Source of the DNA: Gammaproteobacteria bacterium
Lineage (GTDB): Bacteria > Pseudomonadota > Gammaproteobacteria > Pseudomonadales > JAUIET01
Length of the DNA stretch: 64,000 bases
Direction: 5' to 3'
Assembly: GCA_030429735.1 (NCBI GenBank)
Contig: JAUIET010000008.1
Span: forward strand, 138,726 to 202,725
Below are positions 10,074 to 19,355 of this stretch, piece after piece. A program made the translations under genes and the position numbers. A model generated the notes under the pieces. That model worked only from the letters and a program-made list of their open reading frames with translations. It did no database searches and had not been told where the DNA came from. Every line of letters begins with the position of its first letter. Position 1 is the first letter of the stretch.

Positions 10074-10933
10074 TGGAACAGATTGCCAGCAACAAGATGT
10101 TCGATGGCGAACAGCGCAGATATCAACATCGATCAGAGACTTTGAATTGTGATATGCAATTCGCCCTGTATCTGCCACCGCAAATCAGAGAAGGTACGGT
10201 ACCAGTGCTGTATTGGCTGTCGGGTTTGACCTGCACCGATGAGAACTTCGTGCAGAAGGCGGGCGCGCAGCAATTTGCCGCGCGCTATGGTATTGCGATT
10301 GTGTGCCCGGATACCAGTCCGCGAGGCGAGGGCGTGGCAGACGACGCTGATGGGGCCTATGACTTTGGTCTGGGCGCCGGGTTTTATGTGAATGCCACCG
10401 AAGCGCCTTGGAATCAACATTACCGTATGTACGACTATGTTCGGGAGGAATTACCTTCTCTACTGGCGCACGATCTCGGTCTGGACCACGGTCGCTGTGC
10501 GATTTCTGGTCATTCCATGGGAGGCCACGGTGCGCTCACCATTGCACTGAAAAACCCGGGTCAGTTTCAATCTGTGTCAGCATTTTCACCGATATGTTCG
10601 CCAATCAATTGCCCATGGGGCACAAAAGCACTTGGTCATTACCTGGGCCACGATCGCGAACACTGGAAAGAATATGATGCGGTGGAATTGGTCAGCCAAG
10701 CCTCGGAAGAAAATCGCCTGCCGATACTGGTTGATCAGGGTGACGCGGATAATTTCCTTGAAGAGCAATTGAATACTCCCATGCTGATCGCCGCGTCACA
10801 GCAATGTGACTACCCGATGCGTATCAGAATGCAACCGGGCTACGATCACAGCTACTTTTTCATTGCTACGTTTATCGAGCAACACATGCAGTTTCACGCG
10901 CAACACCTGGGGGTTGCGAATGTGGAGCTGTGA
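10073..10933 (+). CDS. frmB: S-formylglutathione hydrolase
   Basis: 286 residues of the esterase D family. The nucleophile elbow is GHSMGGHGAL near residue 147. The acid appears in LVDQGDADNFLEEQ and the base His in GYDHSYFFIATFIEQH, completing the Ser-Asp-His triad. It hydrolyses S-formylglutathione to formate and glutathione in the cytoplasm. Its ATG overlaps the frmA stop (TGATG), a standard coupled arrangement. No FrmR-type repressor gene is adjacent. The gene is also called fghA. Confidence 0.96.
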
Positions 10934-10951
10934 CGGGTAGCCTGGTAACGG

Positions 10952-10974
10952 GCGCAGCGCTTAAATTGCTGCGC
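10952..10974. terminator. Possible bidirectional terminator hairpin between frmB and the MAPEG gene
   Basis: GCGCAGC (10952-10958) pairs with GCTGCGC (10968-10974) around a 9-nt loop that contains the MAPEG gene stop codon. There is no strong T-run, so termination efficiency is uncertain. Confidence 0.35.
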
Positions 10975-11374
10975 GAAGTACCATAAACCAGAGCGCTATG
11001 GCTGAAATAGAATACACGCTGAAGCGAACCATTACTTTATTAAACGTGCATTGCACGATGCTGTGAATGGCCCGGAACACAAAAAACACGTATGCGGCGT
11101 ACAGATACCCCGTATCAACCTGCTGAGTGACATAGAGATACAGACAGATTGCGTAGAACAACACAGGCAGTTCAAACAGGTTTTTAAGGTTGTTGGCAGG
11201 GTTGTTAATATGCTCAGGAATGATTTTGACGAGCTTGTCTGGTGTGCTTAAATCTTGTGCGTCTATGTTTTCGCTGGTCAGGTAGCTAAGGCGTTTAACA
11301 TACATGTATACCCAAACCAAAAACGTTAGTAATAACATGCCGAGAAACGGTGTAAATATGGCTGTTTGTTGCAC
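10961..11374 (-). CDS. MAPEG family membrane protein
   Basis: 137 residues with about four hydrophobic helices. NPANNLKNLFELPVLFYAI around residues 57-75 and FVFRAIHSIVQCTFNKVMVR match the MAPEG superfamily (membrane-associated proteins in eicosanoid and glutathione metabolism), inner-membrane proteins of which some are glutathione transferases. Bacterial members are mostly uncharacterised. Translation starts at GTG 11374, preceded by GAGGAG at a suitable distance. It is convergent with frmB and divergent from the outer-membrane protein gene, with only 48 bp between the two starts. The glutathione link to frmAB is suggestive but unproven. Confidence 0.85.
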   Translation of the reverse strand: MQQTAIFTPFLGMLLLTFLVWVYMYVKRLSYLTSENIDAQDLSTPDKLVKIIPEHINNPANNLKNLFELPVLFYAICLYLYVTQQVDTGYLYAAYVFFVFRAIHSIVQCTFNKVMVRFSVYSISAIALWFMVLRAAI

Positions 11375-11422
11375 GGTATTGGTGACTCCTCAGCTTGTTA
11401 TTTGTTGTGCATATTACCATTC

Positions 11423-12682
11423 ATGATACATTCTGTGAATCAAAAGACCTGCAACCGCGTGTATTGCACAGCCATTGGTCTGTTTTTGTGCACCTCGGTG
11501 ATGGCCGGCGAGTGGACCGGTGAGGCGGGTATGGAAGCACGCTATTTTCTGCAAACTCCTCAGTTTCCCGAGCAATTTGATGGTTTTAGTGCGTCTGGCT
11601 ATCTATTGCCCGAGTTCTATACAGATTGGAACGAGCGCCGCGATTCTCTGGTTTTTGAGCCATTTGTTCGCGTTGACCAGCACGACCCTGAGCGTAATCA
11701 CGCCGACGTGCGCGAGCTTGCCTGGCGCAGAGCCGCGGATGATTGGGAATTAAAACTGGGCGTTAGCACAGTATTCTGGGGCGTCACAGAATCACAACAT
11801 CTGGTGGATGTGATTAATCAAACTGACGCGGTTGAAAACCTGGACGGGGAGGACAAGCTCGGTCAGCCCATGGCCATGCTGCGCTTGATTCGCGATTGGG
11901 GAACCGTGGATGCCTATGTGCTTCCGGGTTTTAGAGAGCGAACATTTCCAGGCCCCAAAGGCCGATTTTCCGGTTTTCCCATATCTGCGAATGACGCAGT
12001 GTACGAATCATCTGCCAAACAGCTGCACACTGATTTTGCGGTGCGCTGGTCCCAGGTGGTTGGTGACTGGGATATCGGCCTGTCATACTTCAAAGGTACC
12101 AGCCGCGAACCACGCCTGCTGGTGTGGCCGGGTGTGCTGGACCAAAACCAGCCTGTCGACGCGGCGGTCCGCTTCCGCCCATTGTATGAGCAGATTGATC
12201 AGCTAGGGCTTGATGTTCAGGCAACCCTGGGAGCCTGGCTCTGGAAATTCGAAGGCATTCATCGATCGGGCCAGGGCAGTGATTTTTTTGCCGGCACGTT
12301 TGGTGTCGAATACTCTTTCTATTCAGTATTCGGTGGCAACGCTGACATCGGCGTGCTGGTTGAATACCTGTACGACGACCGCGACTTTGACCCGTTCAAC
12401 GCACTAACACAGGCAATCAGTATTGTTGGTCCAGACAACGATGTGTTCCTGGCTGGACGATTTGCTTTTAACGATATTCAGAGTTCCGAATTGCTCGCAG
12501 GCTGCTCTTTGGACATGGACAGCTCGGCGAGTTTCTGCATTGTGGAAGGCAGTCGTCGTTTGAGTGACAACTGGGTGCTCAGCGTTGAGGCCAGAGTATT
12601 TTCTGCAATCGATGACAGGCACCCGTTTGCAAGTGTTCGCGATGATGATGTGCTGCAAGTGGATTTAACCTACCACTTTTGA
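11423..12682 (+). CDS. Putative outer-membrane beta-barrel protein of unknown function
   Basis: 419 residues. A signal peptide is visible (basic start, hydrophobic VYCTAIGLFLCTSVMAG). The mature part alternates polar and aromatic residues in many short strands (for example DWELKLGVSTVFWGV, DWDIGLSYFKGTSREPRLL), and the protein ends in LQVDLTYHF, the terminal Phe typical of outer-membrane barrels recognised by BAM. I do not recognise a specific family. The start at ATG 11423 places the signal peptide at the N-terminus; upstream TTG codons would not. It is convergent with the CrtC-like gene. Confidence 0.75.
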   Translation: MIHSVNQKTCNRVYCTAIGLFLCTSVMAGEWTGEAGMEARYFLQTPQFPEQFDGFSASGYLLPEFYTDWNERRDSLVFEPFVRVDQHDPERNHADVRELAWRRAADDWELKLGVSTVFWGVTESQHLVDVINQTDAVENLDGEDKLGQPMAMLRLIRDWGTVDAYVLPGFRERTFPGPKGRFSGFPISANDAVYESSAKQLHTDFAVRWSQVVGDWDIGLSYFKGTSREPRLLVWPGVLDQNQPVDAAVRFRPLYEQIDQLGLDVQATLGAWLWKFEGIHRSGQGSDFFAGTFGVEYSFYSVFGGNADIGVLVEYLYDDRDFDPFNALTQAISIVGPDNDVFLAGRFAFNDIQSSELLAGCSLDMDSSASFCIVEGSRRLSDNWVLSVEARVFSAIDDRHPFASVRDDDVLQVDLTYHF

Positions 12683-12703
12683 ATGCAAAGGGGCTTGTTG
12701 TTA

Positions 12704-13828
12704 CTAAGCGCCATCAAACCAGTCTTTAAACCCCAGTGTTGCATGTGGCCCGATGTGCATTTGTTCAAGCACACCGCAACCGACTTTGTCACCGCAGCGT
12801 GCTCTCACCACTTGTTGAATATGAATGTTCTCCAGTGCCAGTGGGTCAACGTCGTCAATGTTCCAGCTTTCTCCGCCAATGGCAAGCTCTCCTTTGTACT
12901 TGCCATGGCCCCATTCAGGGTGCTGGTAACCAATGCCTTTCATGCGATAGAGCAACAGTGGTTCGAGCGTGATTTCCATGCTCTCACCCGAGCGATCCTG
13001 CATGATCAGGGAGGCACTTTTGGCTTGACGCGTGCCGGGGTGATTGGTGATGTTGTAATTTACAATGCCTTGCCATACTTTGCCGTTGGGGTCGATTACG
13101 CCGGGCACATCGGCAGAGTTGGAGTACGCTGGTAAGATCGCCTGATCGGTGTGCCACTGATAGCCGTTACCGTCTTCAAACCAACCGGCCAGCGTGCATT
13201 GATCTTCCCAGTGCAAAGGTGCCCACATAAAGTGGACAGCCTGATACTCATCAAGGGGTGCGCCACCGGTGTAGGCATCACCCACGGGGCGAATTCCCCA
13301 GGAGCGATCTTTTAATCCATACGTGTTGCGCTGGTCCACAATCAGCTCTTTTCCGTCGTACTTTATGGTACCGTGCCAGTAGCCAAACTGATCCAGACGG
13401 GTGGCCTGCATAACCACATGTCTGGCATTGCGTAAATTCTGATGGCCCTCCTCAATACATGAGGTGCGCGGTGTGAACCTCAGATCGCATTCAATGCCTG
13501 TTTCATTCGGCCCAATGATCAGGTGGTGCTGACCCATGGGTTCAACAATCTGCATATCAAACGGTCCAATCTGCAGGCAACTGGGTTCATCTGGCGCTCG
13601 TCTGGAGCCATGAAAGGCGTACTGCTTGCCGTCGATGACCAGACTGAACCCGCAGTCCAGAATGCCAAGATTCGCGTAGCGACACAAACCTACGCCAAAA
13701 TAATACTCGCCATCTTTTGCATGACCGTTATACCAGTAGCGGTCATACACGAATCGATCGCTGGATGCGGTCTGGGCAATCGGTTCCGACGTTTGATGAA
13801 TAGGGTAGTCATCCAGTTTCGATAGCAT
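12704..13828 (-). CDS. CrtC/AttH-like lipocalin-fold protein of unknown substrate
   Basis: 374 residues with no signal peptide or membrane segment. The motif NTYGLKDRSWGIRPVGD near residue 170, and a second part with LAGWFEDGNGYQWHTD and RMKGIGYQHPEWGHGKYKGE, resemble proteins related to hydroxyneurosporene hydratase (CrtC) and the DUF7064/7065 group, often found near steroid or terpenoid degradation genes. The ribosome-binding site GGAGGAG lies 7 nt before the ATG. The upstream gene on the same strand (acylase lipoprotein) ends 4 bp before this start, so the two form an operon. The reaction is unknown; the family call is from memory and moderately secure. Confidence 0.65.
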   Translation of the reverse strand: MLSKLDDYPIHQTSEPIAQTASSDRFVYDRYWYNGHAKDGEYYFGVGLCRYANLGILDCGFSLVIDGKQYAFHGSRRAPDEPSCLQIGPFDMQIVEPMGQHHLIIGPNETGIECDLRFTPRTSCIEEGHQNLRNARHVVMQATRLDQFGYWHGTIKYDGKELIVDQRNTYGLKDRSWGIRPVGDAYTGGAPLDEYQAVHFMWAPLHWEDQCTLAGWFEDGNGYQWHTDQAILPAYSNSADVPGVIDPNGKVWQGIVNYNITNHPGTRQAKSASLIMQDRSGESMEITLEPLLLYRMKGIGYQHPEWGHGKYKGELAIGGESWNIDDVDPLALENIHIQQVVRARCGDKVGCGVLEQMHIGPHATLGFKDWFDGA

Positions 13829-13832
13829 GGTT

Positions 13833-16322
13833 TTACTCCTCCAACTCTGTAGTACTGATCAGTTGGGCGTCTATAGCGTCTGTGCAGAATGGAAAGGCAA
13901 TCCACTGCTTGTCGCTGTACAGCTGTGTTTGATCGCTGAAATGATCTGACGCCGGATCGTTTGATTGCGAAGGTACGAGTACGCCTTCTGCTAACGGACA
14001 GTCAGTGTCGTCCCACGTCACAGCCTGAATATACGAATTGCCACCATTGATACTCTGATAACCTCCGTCGCTTAAGCCGCCTTTGATCACGCCGAATACG
14101 CCCATATCATCGAGCCCGCCATGGATGGGTATTCGGTCGTTATTGCGTTGTGCAAACTGGGTGTCACCAAACGGGGCCGTTGGGTCAACATTGGCCTGCT
14201 CCAGATTGAGTATCCCGGTACTTAGTGCAGTGGCTATTCGTTGGTAATTGTCACTCTCGGCCAGGTCAAAACCAGATGGAGTATTGATCGGGTTGTTGGC
14301 GTCAAAATCTACCGTCCAAAGCTGCTGGTTCTCTATTTCCAGATTACCGGCTGGATCAAAATCGCGCTTCAATTCGCGCCAGAATTCAGTGAACACCTGA
14401 GCGCCGGCGCTATCAAGGTCAACCCGGCGATTCCAACTGGACAGGATTGAACAGGCCTGATTCGCCCTGAGCAGCACATCGGTACTCAGCCCGGCACCGG
14501 TGAAAGGGCAGGCGGCCAGCACATCATCCAATGCAATCTCGGCCCCTAAAACACGATTTGAATACATCAGGGTTTTCAAATTATCCAGATCGAACCCGGG
14601 AGTCGTGCTGATACCATCCGTGCCGGCCATGCGCTCAGCCACCATTTGATGGGTGATGCGAGTCCGCAGGAACTGTTGTTCATTTTCACCGCCCAGCGCG
14701 CCCATAATGATCGGTAAGCCAGTGATTGGTTCATCGGCCTTGCTTAACCAATAGCTGTTGTTGCTGTTGGCTACGTATTCAGTGGTCGTGATTTTAGGCA
14801 GCGAGCTGTAACCGAATACGTTGCGACCTTCAGGTGTGTCGCCGTCAGCTCCCCACTCGCAGGCACTGCGCGTACCATCAAGCGCAATAATCAAGCTGTT
14901 AGTAACAGCGGTGACGACAGGTGCCAACGGCCCGCTTACACAATCATCCAGCTTGGCCTGATCGACGTGAGGAATGCTGGATATATCACCGTAAAAGGCA
15001 TTGCCATTTCGGTCTGCTGCCAGAGTGTGCACCCAGGGGAACGCAATGTCTTGCAGCGCTGTTTGAAATTCTGCCATTGAGCTGGCCTGGCCCGCCCGAA
15101 TCCATTGTGACAAGCCCATATTGTTGTCCAGGTTGGCATCTCTGACGGTAAACACGGTGCCTGACAAAGCGATTGGCCAGCCACCGATCAGCGGGCTCTG
15201 ACTGCTTAAATCAACCAACAGGCCAAAATGAGAGCTGTAAAACGTTTGGCTGACCGTACTGATACTGCCATCAGGGTTCAAGCGTTCAATGCTGACTGTC
15301 TCCGCGCCAATATCGCGCATTTCGCCATCGTATTCGTATTGCATGGGGTTATCAGGGTTGAGTTGCAACTCATACAAGGTGAGGCGATTGGCAAAGCTGA
15401 CGGTATGCGTCCAGGCAATGTCTTTGTTGAAGCCAATGGCAACAACCGGAATGCCATGCAGTGAAGCGCCCATGGCATCGTACTCGCCAGGAATGGTCAG
15501 GTGCATTAGATAAAACTGGCCGGTGCCTTGCCAGGGTTGGTGAGGGTTGCCGAGCAGCAAACCCGAGCCGGTTTGACTGTAATCTCTACCCACGGCGATG
15601 GCATTGCTGCCACTCGCAGACGGGTCGTGCATATTGGTGAACATGGGTGCCAACTGTGGAGGCGATTGGCGGCTTTGTGCGCTGGCAGTGGTGGTGGGCG
15701 CTTGTACGTCGGTGATGATGCGTCGAATAGTGCCGTTGTCGCTACTGCCCTGCAACGACACTTTTTTCAGAAACTTCATCAAATCGGTGACCGTGATTTC
15801 CCGGACCCAATCCGCGTTCCGGCAGCCTTCGTCGCCTTCACTGAGGTTTTCAGCACCAGTGTCTCGAAAATAGCGGTTATAGCCAGCCACATAACCATTC
15901 ACCAACTCTTTAACGCGGTCTGGCTGTGGTTCATACCACTCGGCGGTTAGCGCGTCTTCATCACCGTTCAGCAGGGTGTAGAGCAGGTCAGATTGCTCAT
16001 TGCCAGCGTCACCCAGATAGCGGCTGGACTGACCGCTGGCGAACAGAATCTCGCGCATCAACAGGCAATAGTTGTCTTCCGCATAGGCGAATCCAAGTCC
16101 ATAACCCAAACCGGCCCAGTCTTCTGCTGTAACGTGTGGGATGCCGAATTCAGTGCGCTGAACCAGCGCCTGGAAGCGGCTTTCGGCTGCGGGTGGCGGT
16201 ACGGTTGGCGGAATTTCAGCGAACGCGCCCCGGCTGCGATCCCCGCTGTTGCAGGCAACCACAAGCAATGCAGTACAAACTACCAGTAGACGTCGAAACG
16301 CGTGAATCACAGCACCATCCAA
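13833..16322 (-). CDS. Penicillin acylase family (Ntn-hydrolase) lipoprotein
   Basis: 829 residues. The N-terminus has a hydrophobic stretch ending LLVVAC, a lipobox with Cys24. RTEFGIPHVTAEDWAGLGYG and GFAYAEDNYCLLMREI are typical of the alpha region. SASGSNAIAVG places the autocatalytic nucleophile Ser near residue 239, where cleavage would create the beta subunit, and GNPHQPWQGTGQFYLMHL follows as in penicillin G and acyl-homoserine-lactone acylases. The likely role is amide hydrolysis of an acylated compound in the periplasm or at the outer membrane; quorum-signal cleavage is one option. The start is a TTG (16322) after an AGGA box; GTG 16310 is an alternative. It is the first gene of a pair with the CrtC-like gene. 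Confidence 0.85.
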   Translation of the reverse strand: MDGAVIHAFRRLLVVCTALLVVACNSGDRSRGAFAEIPPTVPPPAAESRFQALVQRTEFGIPHVTAEDWAGLGYGLGFAYAEDNYCLLMREILFASGQSSRYLGDAGNEQSDLLYTLLNGDEDALTAEWYEPQPDRVKELVNGYVAGYNRYFRDTGAENLSEGDEGCRNADWVREITVTDLMKFLKKVSLQGSSDNGTIRRIITDVQAPTTTASAQSRQSPPQLAPMFTNMHDPSASGSNAIAVGRDYSQTGSGLLLGNPHQPWQGTGQFYLMHLTIPGEYDAMGASLHGIPVVAIGFNKDIAWTHTVSFANRLTLYELQLNPDNPMQYEYDGEMRDIGAETVSIERLNPDGSISTVSQTFYSSHFGLLVDLSSQSPLIGGWPIALSGTVFTVRDANLDNNMGLSQWIRAGQASSMAEFQTALQDIAFPWVHTLAADRNGNAFYGDISSIPHVDQAKLDDCVSGPLAPVVTAVTNSLIIALDGTRSACEWGADGDTPEGRNVFGYSSLPKITTTEYVANSNNSYWLSKADEPITGLPIIMGALGGENEQQFLRTRITHQMVAERMAGTDGISTTPGFDLDNLKTLMYSNRVLGAEIALDDVLAACPFTGAGLSTDVLLRANQACSILSSWNRRVDLDSAGAQVFTEFWRELKRDFDPAGNLEIENQQLWTVDFDANNPINTPSGFDLAESDNYQRIATALSTGILNLEQANVDPTAPFGDTQFAQRNNDRIPIHGGLDDMGVFGVIKGGLSDGGYQSINGGNSYIQAVTWDDTDCPLAEGVLVPSQSNDPASDHFSDQTQLYSDKQWIAFPFCTDAIDAQLISTTELEE

Positions 16323-16419
16323 AATTTGTTTTTCCTCATGGTAACACTATTGTTCGTGCGATCTGGATGCGCAGCTGCGAAAATAGCGTAGCTAATCAGT
16401 TGGTAATCCGGGGGCAGGT

Positions 16420-18372
16420 TTGAGACCAAATCACAGCGTATACAGCGCGTGGCTCAGCATTTTATTGCTTGGCTGCGTTGTTGTCGTTCAGGCCGAAAAC
16501 TCCGCGCAGGAATCACAACACAGACCCTTTGAGCAAACGGAACGACGCGAGCACTGCGACGAGTATACGCCGCTGAAGCGACCTTATTTCGGAGATACGC
16601 ATGTGCATACCGCCCTGTCTCAAGATGCCAGCACCCAGGGCACGCGGATTCGTCCCGACGGCGCGTACCGCTTTGCCAAAGGTGAGCGGGTGGCTATCCA
16701 GCCGTTTGATGAGCAGGGCAATGCACAGCGCAGCCAGCAAATTTCCCGGCCACTGGATTTTGCAGCCATTACGGATCATGCAGAGTTGTATGGTGAAGTG
16801 CGCATTTGCAATACCCCCGAGCTCGAAGGCTATAACAACTGGGTGTGCAAGATTTACCGCCATTTTCCGCGGGTAGCGTTTTATATGATGAATGCGCGGG
16901 CCGGCTTTATCGACAGCCGTTGGGGCTATTGTGGGGAAGAGGGCGTGCATTGCGAAGAACAGGCCGCGGTTGTCTGGCAAGAGTTACAAAATGCAGCTGA
17001 GCACGCTTATGACCGCAGCTCTGCGTGCAGCTTCACCAGTTTCAATGCCTATGAATGGACCGGTCTGCACGGCCCCACCGGCAAGGGCAATATGCATCGC
17101 AATGTGATTTTTAGAAACGACATCGTACCCGACTCACCGATCAGCGCCCTGGACGGCCGCCGCCCCGACCAGTTATGGAGTGCACTTGAACAGCAGTGCC
17201 TGGACAATGGTTCAGGTTGTGATGCGCTGGTTATCCCGCACAATTCCAATCTCAGTGGTGGCCAAATGTTGCGCACCCGAGACTTCAACGGTGAACCTAT
17301 TGATGTGGTTCAGGCCAAGCAACGCGCACGGCTGGAACCGCTCATTGAGCTAATGCAGCACAAGGGCAGTTCAGAATGTTTTTCCGGCGCATATGGCGCG
17401 ATTGAAGAAGACGAACTGTGCGCATTTGAGTTTCTGCAGCAAGCGAATATGGGCAACCCAACCGAAGGCGCGCCTGGCCCGGATAACGGCTATCTTAGGG
17501 AAGGGCTACGTGATGGTCTGCGGGTGCAGGAACGTTTAGGCGTTAACCCGTTTAAGTTTGGCTTTATTGCGAGTACTGATACCCATCTGGGTCTGCCGGG
17601 CGCTGTGGAGGAAGATCGTTTTCAGGGTGGCGGCGGCAATGGCAAAAGTGCACGCTTTGAGATTCCTCCCGGGTTACCCGATCGACCTGAATACAACCCG
17701 GGCGGACTGGCGGTGGTCTGGGCAGAAGAAAACTCTCGTGACGCCCTGTTCGCAGGAATGCGCAAGAAAGAAACCTACGGCACCAGCGGCCCAAGAATTG
17801 AATTGCGCTTTTTCGGCGGCTGGGGCTTCGAATCGGGCATATGCGAAACAAGCGATCTGGTGTCAATGGGCTATCAAAACGGTGTGCCGATGGGCGGTGA
17901 TTTACCTGGCACCGCTGACCTGCAGAATCATTCGCATGCGCCTAGTTTTGTGGTGTCGGCCTTGCGCGATGCCAATGGCGGCGAACCCTTGCAACGCGTT
18001 CAGATCATTAAGGGCTGGGTGGACGCCAACGGCGAATCCAGAGAATCCGTGTTCGATGTGGCAACCATTGCCGGGCATGATGTTGCAGTTGATCCGAGCA
18101 ACTGCGAGACCACAGGCATTGGCCCCGGCAGCATCTGCACAATATGGAAGGATCCTGATTTTGACCCACAACAGAACAGCTATTACTACACGCGCGTGCT
18201 GCAGAACCCAAGCTGCCGCTGGAGCCAACGGCAATGCCTGGCGAATGGCGTTGACTGCAGCAAGCCAGACACGATAGGCGAGGGCCTGGAAGCTTGTTGT
18301 GCGGCTGATCACCGACCAGTGATTCAAGAACGTGCCTGGTCCAGCCCAATCTGGTATCGTGCGCGTCGCTAA
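16420..18372 (+). CDS. DUF3604 family secreted protein (PHP-like metal hydrolase fold)
   Basis: 650 residues. It has a signal peptide (LSILLLGCVVVVQAEN), then YFGDTHVHTALSQDAST near residue 60, AAITDHAELYGEV near 122, HNSNLSGG near 274 and ASTDTHLGLPG near 388. These His/Asp clusters resemble the metal site of PHP-type phosphoesterases. I count about twenty Cys, many in pairs (CNTPELEGYNNWVC, YCGEEGVHC, EACCAADH), consistent with a disulfide-rich exported protein. The start is TTG 16420 with GGGGG upstream. It heads an operon with PpiC and HupE-like genes. The family is common in marine bacteria, but the substrate is not known to me. Confidence 0.88.
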   Translation: MRPNHSVYSAWLSILLLGCVVVVQAENSAQESQHRPFEQTERREHCDEYTPLKRPYFGDTHVHTALSQDASTQGTRIRPDGAYRFAKGERVAIQPFDEQGNAQRSQQISRPLDFAAITDHAELYGEVRICNTPELEGYNNWVCKIYRHFPRVAFYMMNARAGFIDSRWGYCGEEGVHCEEQAAVVWQELQNAAEHAYDRSSACSFTSFNAYEWTGLHGPTGKGNMHRNVIFRNDIVPDSPISALDGRRPDQLWSALEQQCLDNGSGCDALVIPHNSNLSGGQMLRTRDFNGEPIDVVQAKQRARLEPLIELMQHKGSSECFSGAYGAIEEDELCAFEFLQQANMGNPTEGAPGPDNGYLREGLRDGLRVQERLGVNPFKFGFIASTDTHLGLPGAVEEDRFQGGGGNGKSARFEIPPGLPDRPEYNPGGLAVVWAEENSRDALFAGMRKKETYGTSGPRIELRFFGGWGFESGICETSDLVSMGYQNGVPMGGDLPGTADLQNHSHAPSFVVSALRDANGGEPLQRVQIIKGWVDANGESRESVFDVATIAGHDVAVDPSNCETTGIGPGSICTIWKDPDFDPQQNSYYYTRVLQNPSCRWSQRQCLANGVDCSKPDTIGEGLEACCAADHRPVIQERAWSSPIWYRARR

Positions 18373-18377
18373 ATAAG

Positions 18378-19355
18378 GTGTTTACTCGTTTGTCTCGCTT
18401 TTTTCGAAAACCGTCTGTTCACTTCTGGCTATTGGGCTGCCTGCTGTTTGCGTTTGATCGCTGGTATAACGTACCGGAAGATATTCGGGTGATTCAATAC
18501 CCTGATGACGCTCAAATCAGTGAATTACGCCAGCAGTGGATGATGACAACGGGCAGGGCTCCAACCCCCGCAGACACCGAGCAGATGGTTCAATACGAGC
18601 TTGATCAGCGTATTTTGCTCAATGAGGCCTTGCGTTTTAATCTTCATTATTACGACACCGTGGTACAGCAACGTTTGCTGCGTGATATGCGATTTATGGG
18701 TGATACCGAGGGCCAAACCGATGCGCAGCTGTTGGAGCAGGCCTATGCGATGGAGCTGCATGTCAACGACACGGTCGCTAAACGCCGTTTGATGCAGGCG
18801 ATGGAGTCGATATACCGGGCACCGGGTGAAAATCAGGTGCCCACGGAAACCGAACTCAAAGCCGTGTATGACGAGCGCATTAATGAGTTCACGCTGCCGG
18901 AAACCCGAAAAATCAGTCACGTGTTTGTGAGCCGGGATCGGCACAAAGAAAAGACAGAGCAACGGGCGCGCGAACTCTATGCGGGCTTTTCGCGTGATGA
19001 AGTTGATTTGGCTCAAGCGCGTCTATCGACCGACCCGTTTTTGTCCGGCCTGGATTTTTCGCACTTGTCGGTTCGGCAATTGTCTCGCCATTTCGGCGAC
19101 ACCTTCTCCAGACAGGTATTTGAATGCACGGGTTTGGCCTGGTGTGGCCCTATCGAATCACCGTACGGCTGGCATTTGGTCTGGGTACACGAGCAAAAGC
19201 CGGCCAAACCTCAACCCTTTGAAGCGGTAGAGCAAAAGCTGGCGTACTACGTGAAAAGAGAAAAAGGCGATAAAGCGCTGGATGCCAGAATGAGCGAGCT
19301 AAGAGGCCTGTATCAGGTCAGCGGTGGCCCGGAGACAGGGAGTGCAGAACAATGA
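18378..19355 (+). CDS. Parvulin-type peptidyl-prolyl isomerase, membrane anchored
   Basis: 325 residues starting at GTG 18378. One hydrophobic helix at residues 13-28 (VHFWLLGCLLFAFDRW) anchors the protein, with the rest periplasmic. A SurA-like N-terminal helical part (residues 40-150) precedes the PpiC domain, marked by LPETRKISHVFVSRD near 170 and CGPIESPYGWHLVWVHEQ near 255. It would assist folding of exported proteins. It begins 5 bp after the DUF3604 stop and overlaps the HupE-like gene by 4 nt, so it probably serves the secreted DUF3604 protein or the membrane partner. Two Cys near residues 250-255 may form a disulfide. Confidence 0.87.
   Translation: MFTRLSRFFRKPSVHFWLLGCLLFAFDRWYNVPEDIRVIQYPDDAQISELRQQWMMTTGRAPTPADTEQMVQYELDQRILLNEALRFNLHYYDTVVQQRLLRDMRFMGDTEGQTDAQLLEQAYAMELHVNDTVAKRRLMQAMESIYRAPGENQVPTETELKAVYDERINEFTLPETRKISHVFVSRDRHKEKTEQRARELYAGFSRDEVDLAQARLSTDPFLSGLDFSHLSVRQLSRHFGDTFSRQVFECTGLAWCGPIESPYGWHLVWVHEQKPAKPQPFEAVEQKLAYYVKREKGDKALDARMSELRGLYQVSGGPETGSAEQ

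Noticed and set aside
10952-10974. Strong rho-independent terminator after frmB
   Set aside because: The stem is good but no T-run follows on either strand, so it is listed only as a weak candidate.
17558-18277. 239-residue frame overlapping the DUF3604 gene in another frame
   Set aside because: It lies wholly inside the DUF3604 coding sequence and its translation resembles no family.
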